From DSNY01 sp016861185 (GTDB taxonomy: Bacteria; Pseudomonadota; Gammaproteobacteria; Burkholderiales; Burkholderiaceae_F), in contig SZOR01000158.1 of assembly GCA_030263275.1 (NCBI GenBank), positions 1-7,333 of the forward strand: a stretch of DNA of 7,333 nucleotides, in the 5' to 3' direction. Below, piece by piece: positions 1 through 4,916 of the stretch (position 1 is the first letter of the stretch; every line of letters starts with the position of its first letter). The notes beneath the pieces are model-generated. The model did no database searches, was not told the origin of the DNA, and saw nothing but the letters and a program-made list of their open reading frames with translations. The translations under genes were made by a program, and so were the position numbers.

Positions 1-1133
1 GTCTGCAGGGTCGGCCCGCCGCCGCGCGGCCGTGCGGCCGACCAGGCGAGCAACGCCAGCGTCGCGCCGGCGAAGCGCGGCGACGCGAGCGCCGCGCGCG
101 CCTCGTCCCGCGCGCGCCCGCGCCGCCGCTGCGCTTGGGCGAGCAGGCGCTCGCATGCGGGGCCAAGACCCGGGTCGAACGAAGCGGCGATCGCAGGCAG
201 CAGTTCGCCGACCAACACGTCCCAGTCGCGCGCGGCGCCGAGCGCGCGCGCGATCCAGCGCAGATCGGCCGCCAGCCGCGCGGGAAACTCGACCTGCCGG
301 CGCAGCAGCCGCAGCGCCGAGCGCATGCGCCGCAACGCCACGCGCGCCTGGTGAACGAACTCGGGATCGTCGTACGCCAGCGCGCCGTGCGCATTGACGA
401 GTAGCACTTCGGTCGCGCGGCCGACTGCGCGCTTCAGCGCAGCTTCGGCGGCGTCGTCGGCGCGCAGGTCGCGGAGAAGCCGCTGCGCCTGCGCCTTCAC
501 CGGTTGCGGCGCCGCGCCCGCGGCGAGCCGTTGCCCGCGCCGCGCCTTGGAGTCGCCGTACGGCAGCAACGCGAGCGGACGGCCGCCTCCTGCCCGCGCG
601 ATGCGCAGCGCGAGCGCGGGCAGCGCTTCGGCGGCGCCTGATTCCAGCTCCAGTTCCAGTTCGCGAATGGCCTCGCTGCGCTCGCCGGCGCGGATTTCGC
701 CCTGGTCGAGCGCCAGCTCGATGCATGCGCCGTCCTCCTCGACGATCCACGTGTCGCGGGCAAAGCGCGTTCGGAACAGCTCGGCGAAGCTCACGCGCGG
801 GCGCCGCGCGAGCAGCGGTGCGAGCGGCGTGTCTGCAAGACACGCGCGATCGAGGCGTGGCCGCCGCAGCGGCCACTCCCATTCGCCGCGCCGCGCGAGC
901 GCGGCCGCTTCGGTCTCCGACTTCAGCGTCTGGATCCAGCGTTCGCCGACGCGCCTCAGCCGCAGCGCGAATCCGTGTGCCGCGAGCAGGCCGTCGTGCG
1001 TGTCGTAGTAGATCGTCTCCAGGCGCACGCGCCGCGCCGGGCCGAGCCGTTCGAGGCGGCGGCGAAGCCGCGGCAGATCGCGGGCGGCCACGGCCAGCTT
1101 CAACTCGACTTCGATCGGTGCGGCCGTCGGCAT
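1..1133 (-). CDS. CYTH-CHAD domain protein (triphosphatase-like), 3' end cut by window edge
   Basis: The reverse strand reads open from an ATG at 1133 to the window edge, giving 377 codons with no stop. Residues 1-200 look like a CYTH domain. The signature ExExK motif is E8-V-E10-L-K12, followed by a charged tunnel-wall pattern (LETIYYDT near 39-45, ALRLRRVG near 56-63, RELELELESG near 157-166). From about residue 215 a CHAD domain follows, with FVHQARVALRRMRSALRLL at 259-277 and LGAARDWDVL at 298-307, both typical of CHAD helices. Family members such as E. coli YgiF hydrolyse inorganic triphosphate in a metal-dependent way, and CHAD domains bind polyphosphate. The protein is probably cytoplasmic, as no signal peptide is seen. 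About 100 or more C-terminal residues are expected beyond the edge. No clear Shine-Dalgarno precedes the ATG, so the start is likely but not certain. It is divergent from the mgtE-like gene. The domain call is strong; the exact substrate is inferred. Confidence 0.92.
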   Translation of the reverse strand, partial: MPTAAPIEVELKLAVAARDLPRLRRRLERLGPARRVRLETIYYDTHDGLLAAHGFALRLRRVGERWIQTLKSETEAAALARRGEWEWPLRRPRLDRACLADTPLAPLLARRPRVSFAELFRTRFARDTWIVEEDGACIELALDQGEIRAGERSEAIRELELELESGAAEALPALALRIARAGGGRPLALLPYGDSKARRGQRLAAGAAPQPVKAQAQRLLRDLRADDAAEAALKRAVGRATEVLLVNAHGALAYDDPEFVHQARVALRRMRSALRLLRRQVEFPARLAADLRWIARALGAARDWDVLVGELLPAIAASFDPGLGPACERLLAQAQRRRGRARDEARAALASPRFAGATLALLAWSAARPRGGGPTLQ

Positions 1134-1164
1134 TCGATGCTGCGCGAGGGTTGCGGCGCCGGGC

Positions 1165-1170
1165 AGTGTA
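1165..1170 (-). promoter_or_regulatory. weak candidate -10 box for the CYTH-CHAD gene
   Basis: Reading the minus strand, TACACT lies 31 nt before the CYTH-CHAD start codon and matches the sigma70 -10 consensus at four of six bases. No convincing -35 box sits 16-18 nt upstream of it. It is simply the best candidate in a 152-bp divergent intergenic region (1134-1285), and could be chance. Confidence 0.2.
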
Positions 1171-1217
1171 TTGGTCGCGGCACTTCATTTGGTGACAGCG
1201 CCGCGGCGCCCACGCCC

Positions 1218-1258
1218 TTGACGGTCATCAACAGGCGGTCGAGCGAGGTTTCTAGTCT
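1218..1258 (+). promoter_or_regulatory. candidate promoter/operator region of the mgtE-like gene
   Basis: TTGACG at 1218-1223 resembles a -35 box. It overlaps the short palindrome TGAC-G-GTCA (1219-1227), which lies in TTGACGGTCATCAA. TAGTCT at 1253-1258, within CTAGTCT, is the only -10-like element near the gene. The 29-nt gap between the two is too long for them to work as one sigma70 promoter. Either TAGTCT acts with a poor -35, or an activator is involved. The transcript would have a 5' leader of roughly 20 nt before the ATG at 1286, with no obvious Shine-Dalgarno. Confidence 0.3.
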
Positions 1259-1285
1259 TGCGTTGAACGCCTGCTTTGCCCGCGC

Positions 1286-2266
1286 ATGAAACCGAACGCG
1301 CACCACAGTCAAGCGGCGCCGTACGTCTCGCCGCAGCCGGCGGTCGCCGCCGAAGACGAAACCGCCGGTGCGGTTCGCGCGCGCCTGGCAGCGACGAAGC
1401 CGGACTTCGTCGAAACGATCCACGTGCTCGACGCGCACGGCAGGCTGCGCGGCGTCGTCTCGTTGCAGACGCTGCTCGGCGCCGAGGCGGAACGCACGAT
1501 GGCTTCGCTGCAGCGACCCGCGTCGCCCATCGCCGTCGACACCGCGCCCGAACGCATCGCCTCGCACGCGCTTCGGCACGCGCTCGACGCCGTTGCGCTG
1601 GTCGATCGCGGCGGCCGCCTGGTCGGCGTCGTGCCGCCGCGCGGGCTGATGGAGATCCTGCGGCGCGAACACGTCGAGGACCTGCACCGCATGTCCGGCA
1701 TCCGGCGCGAGGCCGCACACGGCAGCGCGCAGGCGCGCGCGGCGATCGAGGCGCCGCCGCTGCGGCGCGCGCGCGACCGCCTGCCCTGGCTGCTCGCCGG
1801 CCTGGCCGGATCGGTGCTCGCGACCTGGGTCGTCGCCGCTTTCGAGCACGCGCTGACGCAGCGCGTGGCGATCGCGTTCTTCGTGCCGGCGATCGTCTAT
1901 CTGGCCGACGCAATCGGCACGCAGACTGAGGCGATCGCGGTGCGCGGGCTGTCGCTTTCGCACGCGCCGATGCGTACGCTCGTGTGGGGCGAGCTGCGCA
2001 CAGGGCTCGTGATCGGCACCGTGCTCGGCGCGATCGCATGGGCGGCGATCTGGTTCGCGTTCGGCGAAGCGCGGCTTGCGACCGCGGTCGCGTTGTCGCT
2101 CGCGGTCGCCGGCACCACCGCGGCGACGATCGGTCTGCTGCTGCCGTGGGCGCTCGCCGCCGGCGGACGCGATCCGGCGTTCGGCAGCGGGCCGCTCGCG
2201 ACGATCGTGCAGGACGTCCTTTCGCTGGCGATCTACTTCGCGATCGCCAGCGCGCTGCTGCTTTGA
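1286..2266 (+). CDS. short MgtE-like divalent cation (Mg2+/Co2+) transporter
   Basis: This 326-aa protein has the MgtE membrane domain at its C-terminus. Five hydrophobic segments lie at about 166-188, 194-216, 240-258, 265-290 and 303-326. Family hallmarks are GTQTEAIAVRGL (211-222) and DPAFGSGP (296-303) followed by QDVLSLAIYF. In that last stretch D310 occupies the place of the pore aspartate that binds Mg2+ in known MgtE channels. Ahead of the membrane part are a shortened first CBS half (about 41-66) and a fuller second CBS unit (about 77-131), then the EDLHRMSGI linker resembling the plug-helix region. Ordinary MgtE proteins are about 450 aa; the N-terminal superhelical domain is missing here, and the ORF begins too late to hold it. 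The protein should sit in the inner membrane and move Mg2+ or a similar divalent ion, with gating probably altered. The start at 1286 has no clear ribosome-binding site. It converges on the minus-strand gene 12 bp downstream. Confidence 0.85.
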   Translation: MKPNAHHSQAAPYVSPQPAVAAEDETAGAVRARLAATKPDFVETIHVLDAHGRLRGVVSLQTLLGAEAERTMASLQRPASPIAVDTAPERIASHALRHALDAVALVDRGGRLVGVVPPRGLMEILRREHVEDLHRMSGIRREAAHGSAQARAAIEAPPLRRARDRLPWLLAGLAGSVLATWVVAAFEHALTQRVAIAFFVPAIVYLADAIGTQTEAIAVRGLSLSHAPMRTLVWGELRTGLVIGTVLGAIAWAAIWFAFGEARLATAVALSLAVAGTTAATIGLLLPWALAAGGRDPAFGSGPLATIVQDVLSLAIYFAIASALLL

Positions 2267-2289
2267 ACCGGATCCGGGCTAGCGCCGGT
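2267..2289. terminator. possible hairpin between convergent genes
   Basis: The 12-bp gap between the mgtE-like stop codon and the stop of the opposite gene holds the 10-bp palindrome CCGGATCCGG (2268-2277). A wider pairing, ACCGG (2267-2271) with CCGGT (2285-2289), is an alternative. The position fits a shared bidirectional terminator. There is no T-run on either strand, so classical intrinsic termination is doubtful. Confidence 0.22.
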
Positions 2290-2626
2290 CGACGCGCCCT
2301 TCGACCGTCACGGCCGCCACGCCCTTGTTCTCCCACATCAGACAGTACTCGTCGGTCGACTCGGCGCGAAACGTCGACGCGAACTGCCGCGTCGCCTCGC
2401 GCTTGACCGGATAGAGCACGTCCTTGCCGCGGTGGTAGTGGATGTTGAAGTCGACCGGGGCGCTCGCTTCGAAGCGATACGCGATCGCGCGCCCCGCTTC
2501 GATCTTCATGCAATGTTCGGCGAACTTGCCCGACGCAATCGAGAAGCGGAACGCATCGTCGGCCGCGGCGGCGTCGCCGGCGGCCAGCGCCGCGGCGATC
2601 AACAGGGTACGGAGCGCATCGTCCAT
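2279..2626 (-). CDS. small exported protein of unknown function with Cys pair and HxH motif
   Basis: The gene encodes 115 aa starting at the ATG at 2626. Residues 1-22 look like a signal peptide (short charged start, then LLIAAALAAGDAAAA), so the mature protein of about 93 residues should be periplasmic. It contains C39 in EHCMKIEAG and C95 in EYCLMWENKG, which could form a disulfide. The central segment FEASAPVDFNIHYHRGKDV (52-70) carries H63-x-H65. The alternating pattern suggests a compact all-beta fold, perhaps like a GOLD or small beta-sandwich domain; this is inferred from the look of the sequence, not from a named match. I do not recognise a characterised family. It is transcribed away from the copper genes across a 77-bp shared control region, and H63/H65 with the cysteines could bind a metal. 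The frame stays open upstream of 2626, but the signal peptide and the TAGACT box 7 nt upstream favour this start. Confidence 0.8.
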   Translation of the reverse strand: MDDALRTLLIAAALAAGDAAAADDAFRFSIASGKFAEHCMKIEAGRAIAYRFEASAPVDFNIHYHRGKDVLYPVKREATRQFASTFRAESTDEYCLMWENKGVAAVTVEGRVDRR

Positions 2627-2629
2627 GCG

Positions 2630-2642
2630 GGCTAGTCTAGCC
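2630..2642. promoter_or_regulatory. perfect palindrome GGCTAG-T-CTAGCC over a minus-strand -10 box
   Basis: Six-base arms at 2630-2635 and 2637-2642 flank a single T. Read on the minus strand, the palindrome contains TAGACT (2639 down to 2634), a -10-like element whose end lies 7 nt from the ATG at 2626. That spacing would place transcription initiation at or next to the start codon. A symmetric site on a -10 box is the usual position for a repressor operator. No good -35 box lies 16-18 nt upstream on this strand. The regulator is unknown and is not encoded in the window. Confidence 0.45.
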
Positions 2643-2667
2643 GGCACGGAACCCGGCGCATGGAAGA

Positions 2668-2703
2668 TGGTCAACGTCAGGCCGCTCCCGCTAGACTTCG
2701 CGC
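2668..2703 (+). promoter_or_regulatory. candidate promoter of the copper gene run, possibly giving a leaderless mRNA
   Basis: TAGACT at 2692-2697 matches four of six -10 consensus bases, including the key first, second and last positions. TGGTCA at 2668-2673, 18 nt upstream, matches four of six -35 bases. Only six bases separate the -10 box from the ATG at 2704, so a transcript would start at or very near the start codon and carry no Shine-Dalgarno. No Shine-Dalgarno is seen there. The half-site GCTAG (2690-2694) echoes the palindrome at 2630-2642. Confidence 0.45.
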
Positions 2704-3063
2704 ATGCGTCGCCTCCTGCTCGTCCTGCTCGCGTTCGTGCTGCCGCTGAAGGCAATGGCGGCCGGCGTCGTGCCGATCGTCGGCGCGCCTGAGCACGCGC
2801 ACGTCCCCGCGCACGCGCAGGTCGTTGCCCAGGCGATCGATCACGCGCACGACGATTGCGGGGCGCACGCCGCGGAGGTACCGGCCGCCGCCGACACGTT
2901 GCACGAGCACGCCTGCCCGCACCTGGGCATGGCATTGGTCGCGCCGGTGCCAGCGACGTTCGAAGCCGAGCGCTTCGTGCCGCGCGCGTCGAGCGCGTTC
3001 GTCGCGCACTTCGTTTCGGTCGTGCTCGACGTGCCTTCGCCGCCGCCGACCCGGCGCGCGTAG
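2704..3063 (+). CDS. His-rich periplasmic metal-resistance protein, CzcI-like
   Basis: This 119-aa protein has a clear signal peptide (MRRLLLVLLAFVLPLKAMAA, 1-20), so it should be periplasmic. The mature part is rich in metal ligands, with histidines at 31, 33, 37, 47, 49, 55, 67, 69, 73 and 102 and cysteines at 52 and 71. They cluster in HAHVPAH, DHAHDDCGAH and LHEHACPHLGM. The MRRLLL..LLPLK leader, the His/Cys-rich middle, the short C-terminal hydrophobic stretch and the Pro/Arg tail resemble CzcI-type proteins. Those stand first in heavy-metal efflux operons of Cupriavidus and relatives, and their exact role is poorly known. Its place as first gene ahead of an outer-membrane efflux factor agrees with that. 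A metal-buffering or sensing role is inferred. Translation probably starts on a leaderless transcript. The family call is moderate; exported, metal-binding character is well supported. Confidence 0.8.
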   Translation: MRRLLLVLLAFVLPLKAMAAGVVPIVGAPEHAHVPAHAQVVAQAIDHAHDDCGAHAAEVPAAADTLHEHACPHLGMALVAPVPATFEAERFVPRASSAFVAHFVSVVLDVPSPPPTRRA

Positions 3064-3076
3064 TCCCGTTTCGCAC

Positions 3077-3097
3077 GCCGCGGCGGACCCCCGCGGC
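3077..3097 (+). other. GC-rich hairpin in the 90-bp gap after the His-rich gene
   Basis: GCCGCGG (3077-3083) and CCGCGGC (3091-3097) form a perfect 7-bp stem with a 7-base loop, 14 nt after the stop codon of the His-rich gene. There is no following T-run, so it is more likely an mRNA-stability or processing element, or chance in GC-rich DNA, than a full terminator. Confidence 0.3.
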
Positions 3098-3143
3098 TTC
3101 CCTGCGCCGTGCCCGCTCCGGGCCGCGCAACGTTCATCGACCC

Positions 3144-3148
3144 GAGGA
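3144..3148 (+). promoter_or_regulatory. ribosome-binding site that fixes the start at 3154
   Basis: GAGGA lies 5 nt before the ATG at 3154. The same frame is open from an ATG at 3109, but that start has no Shine-Dalgarno and would put a non-secretory stretch ahead of the signal peptide. The sequence GAGGAATTCGATG closely matches GAGGATTCGATG, which starts the oxidase gene at 4908. Confidence 0.7.
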
Positions 3149-3153
3149 ATTCG

Positions 3154-3471
3154 ATGTCGCGATCCCGATCGCTATGTGCGGCTACGCTCGTCGCCGCGTG
3201 TGCCGCCGCCTTCGCGCAAGGCCCGACGACCGCTGCCCCCGCGCCCGTACAGGGCGCCGGCGCAGCGCCCAAGTACGTTTCGCCGCTGCGCGACTACCGC
3301 GCCTTTGCCGACGAACCGGTGGCCTCCTGGCGCGAAGCCAACGAAACCGTGCGACGCATCGGCGGCTGGCAGGCCTACAGCCGCGAGGCCTACCAGGCCC
3401 TGCGCAAGCCCGCGCAGCAGGCGCCGACCGAACGCGATTCGCACGACGCTCATCACGGAGTCAAACGGTGA
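3154..3471 (+). CDS. exported 105-aa protein of unknown function in the copper gene run
   Basis: The protein starts with a signal sequence ending near AFA-Q (19-22), so it is probably periplasmic. A lipoprotein reading through VAAC (13-16) is possible but weaker. A low-complexity Ala/Pro linker (23-39) leads to a compact conserved-looking block at 41-80 with aromatic and charged anchors: YVSPLRDYRAFADEP, then VASWREANETV, then RIGGWQAYSREAY. The tail ends with a small His/Asp cluster, DSHDAHHGVKR (95-105), which could bind metal. I recall similar short proteins beside TolC-type and multicopper oxidase genes in betaproteobacterial copper loci, but know of no assigned function. The gene overlaps the next one by 4 bp (GTGA), so the two are probably translationally coupled. 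It may be an accessory of the outer-membrane factor. Exported coding status is well supported; function is unknown. Confidence 0.8.
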   Translation: MSRSRSLCAATLVAACAAAFAQGPTTAAPAPVQGAGAAPKYVSPLRDYRAFADEPVASWREANETVRRIGGWQAYSREAYQALRKPAQQAPTERDSHDAHHGVKR

Positions 3472-4889
3472 GCCGAACGACCAGACTCTCCGTGACGGCG
3501 GCCGCTGCGATGCTGCTCGCCGGCTGCGCGACGCTTTCGATCGAAGACGACCGCGCGCAACTGCGGGCCTTTTCGCAGGACGCGCTCGGCGCCAAAGTGG
3601 CGCGGCTTGCGACGGACGACGCGCGCCGCGAGACCGCCGCCGAAGTCGAGCAGCTGCTCGCCGCGCCCCTGTCCGCCGACGACGCCGTGCGCATCGCGCT
3701 TGCGGCGAGCCCCGCGCTGCACGCGCTGCTCGCGCAGGCCGACGCGGCTTCGGCCGCCGCAACGCAGTCGGCGCGGCTGCCGAATCCGGTGTTCGCGTTC
3801 GAGCGGCTGACGCGCAGCGAGGACGGTGCGACCGATAAGGACATCGGCCGCACGTTGAGTTTTTCGCTGTTCGATCTGCTGACGCTGCCCGCGCGCATGC
3901 GGATCGCGGAGCACAGGCAGCAGCAGCTTCGACTGCAGTCCGCCGGCGGCGTGCTCGCCGCAGCCACCGAGGCGCGCGCCGCCTGGGTGCGCGCGGTCGC
4001 GGCGCAGCAGTCGCTCGCGTACTTCGAGCAGGTCATGCGCGCGGCCGAAGCGAGCGCGGAGCTGGCCCGCCGGATGCAGTCGGTCGGCAACTACAGCCGG
4101 CTGCAGCGGGCGCGGGAACAGGCCTTCTACGCCGACGCCGCCGCACAGTACGCGCGCGCGCAACTGGCCGCGGCGGGCGCGCGCGAAGCGCTCGTCCGCG
4201 CGCTCGGGCTCGACGGCACGCAAGCCGCGCGACTGAAGCTGCCGGATCGCCTGCCCGATCTGCCGAAGGCGCCGCGCGACGAAGCCGAGGTCGCGCGCCG
4301 CTCGTTCGACGAGCGGCTCGACGTGCGGCTGGCGCGCGCGGAACTGGACTTCACGGCGCGCAGCCTGGGGCTCGCACGCGCGACTGGCGTGATCGACGGC
4401 CTGCATCTGGCCGGCATCCGCAACAGCGAAACCGGCGAGCCGCCGCAGAAGGGCTACGAGATCGAGTTGCCGCTGCCGCTGTTCGACTTCGGCGACGCGC
4501 GGCGGGCCGAGGCGCAGTCGATCTACATGGCCGCCCTGCACCGCACCGCGCAGGTGGCGGTCGACGCGCAGTCGCGGCTGCGCGAGACCTATGGCGCGTA
4601 CCGCACCGCGTACGACCTCGCGCGCCACTATCGCGACGAGATCGTTCCGCTGCGCAAGAGCATCGCCGACGAGATGCTCCTGAAATACAACGGCATGCTG
4701 ATCGGCGTGTTCGATCTGCTCGCCGATGCGCGCGAGCAGATCGGCTCGGTGATCCAGTCGATCGAAGCGCAACGCGACTTCTGGCTCGCCGACGCCGCGC
4801 TGCAGGCCGTGGTGCTCGGCCATCCGATGGCCGCGCCGGCGATCGAGACGCGCGCCGCCGCCACCGGCGCCCCCGAACGGCCGCACTGA
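3468..4889 (+). CDS. TolC/CusC-family outer-membrane efflux lipoprotein
   Basis: Translation from GTG at 3468 gives 473 aa, close to the usual length of outer-membrane factors. GGAG lies 7 nt upstream, and the start overlaps the previous stop. Residues 1-20 form a lipoprotein signal with lipobox LAGC, so C20 should be lipidated. Two family-like halves follow. The first runs about 68-250, with SADDAVRIALAASPAL, the strand-like RLPNPVFAFERL (103-114) and SFSLFDLLTLPARMRIAEH (131-149). The second runs about 275-455, with YEIELPLPLFDFGDARRAEA (330-349) and a long C-terminal helical stretch. Such proteins form trimeric ducts through the outer membrane and periplasm for RND or similar pumps. Its neighbours make copper or silver the likely cargo. 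No inner-membrane pump or adaptor lies beside it in the window, unlike cusCFBA. The frame is open further upstream to 2856, but that part lies over the preceding genes in another frame and is rejected. Confidence 0.92.
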   Translation: MSRTTRLSVTAAAAMLLAGCATLSIEDDRAQLRAFSQDALGAKVARLATDDARRETAAEVEQLLAAPLSADDAVRIALAASPALHALLAQADAASAAATQSARLPNPVFAFERLTRSEDGATDKDIGRTLSFSLFDLLTLPARMRIAEHRQQQLRLQSAGGVLAAATEARAAWVRAVAAQQSLAYFEQVMRAAEASAELARRMQSVGNYSRLQRAREQAFYADAAAQYARAQLAAAGAREALVRALGLDGTQAARLKLPDRLPDLPKAPRDEAEVARRSFDERLDVRLARAELDFTARSLGLARATGVIDGLHLAGIRNSETGEPPQKGYEIELPLPLFDFGDARRAEAQSIYMAALHRTAQVAVDAQSRLRETYGAYRTAYDLARHYRDEIVPLRKSIADEMLLKYNGMLIGVFDLLADAREQIGSVIQSIEAQRDFWLADAALQAVVLGHPMAAPAIETRAAATGAPERPH

Positions 4890-4907
4890 ATCGCGAAGAG
4901 TCACAAA

Positions 4908-4912
4908 GAGGA
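4908..4912 (+). promoter_or_regulatory. ribosome-binding site of the multicopper oxidase gene
   Basis: GAGGA lies 4 nt before the ATG at 4917, within the 27-bp gap after the outer-membrane factor gene. It nearly repeats the start-site sequence used at 3144-3156. No terminator is seen in this gap, so co-transcription with the preceding gene is likely. Confidence 0.65.
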
Positions 4913-4916
4913 TTCG

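Noticed and set aside
32..1008. Several plus-strand open frames over the first kilobase
   Set aside because: They are shadows of the minus-strand CYTH-CHAD gene, whose ExExK and CHAD motifs are clear. That gene runs off the window edge without a stop codon.
1198..1209. 12-bp palindrome GCGCCGCGGCGC in the divergent intergenic region
   Set aside because: It is made only of G and C. Such palindromes are expected often by chance in DNA of this composition, and it is not placed on a promoter box.
1218..1258. TTGACG plus TAGTCT as a single classical sigma70 promoter
   Set aside because: The boxes are 29 nt apart, well beyond the 16-18 nt needed. They are reported only as separate candidate elements.
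1185..2513. Minus-strand open frame of 442 codons spanning the mgtE-like gene and part of the small exported gene
   Set aside because: The translation is almost entirely Arg/Ala repeats. Two better-supported genes explain the same DNA.
2856..3467. Upstream extension of the TolC-type frame by 204 codons
   Set aside because: This part overlaps two other genes in different frames and is Arg-rich. The lipoprotein signal with lipobox begins right after the GTG at 3468, which has its own GGAG site.
3453..4904. Minus-strand open frame of 483 codons opposite the TolC-type gene
   Set aside because: It is the mirror of a well-supported outer-membrane factor gene. Its product is low-complexity and Arg-rich, with no signal, domain or start-site support.
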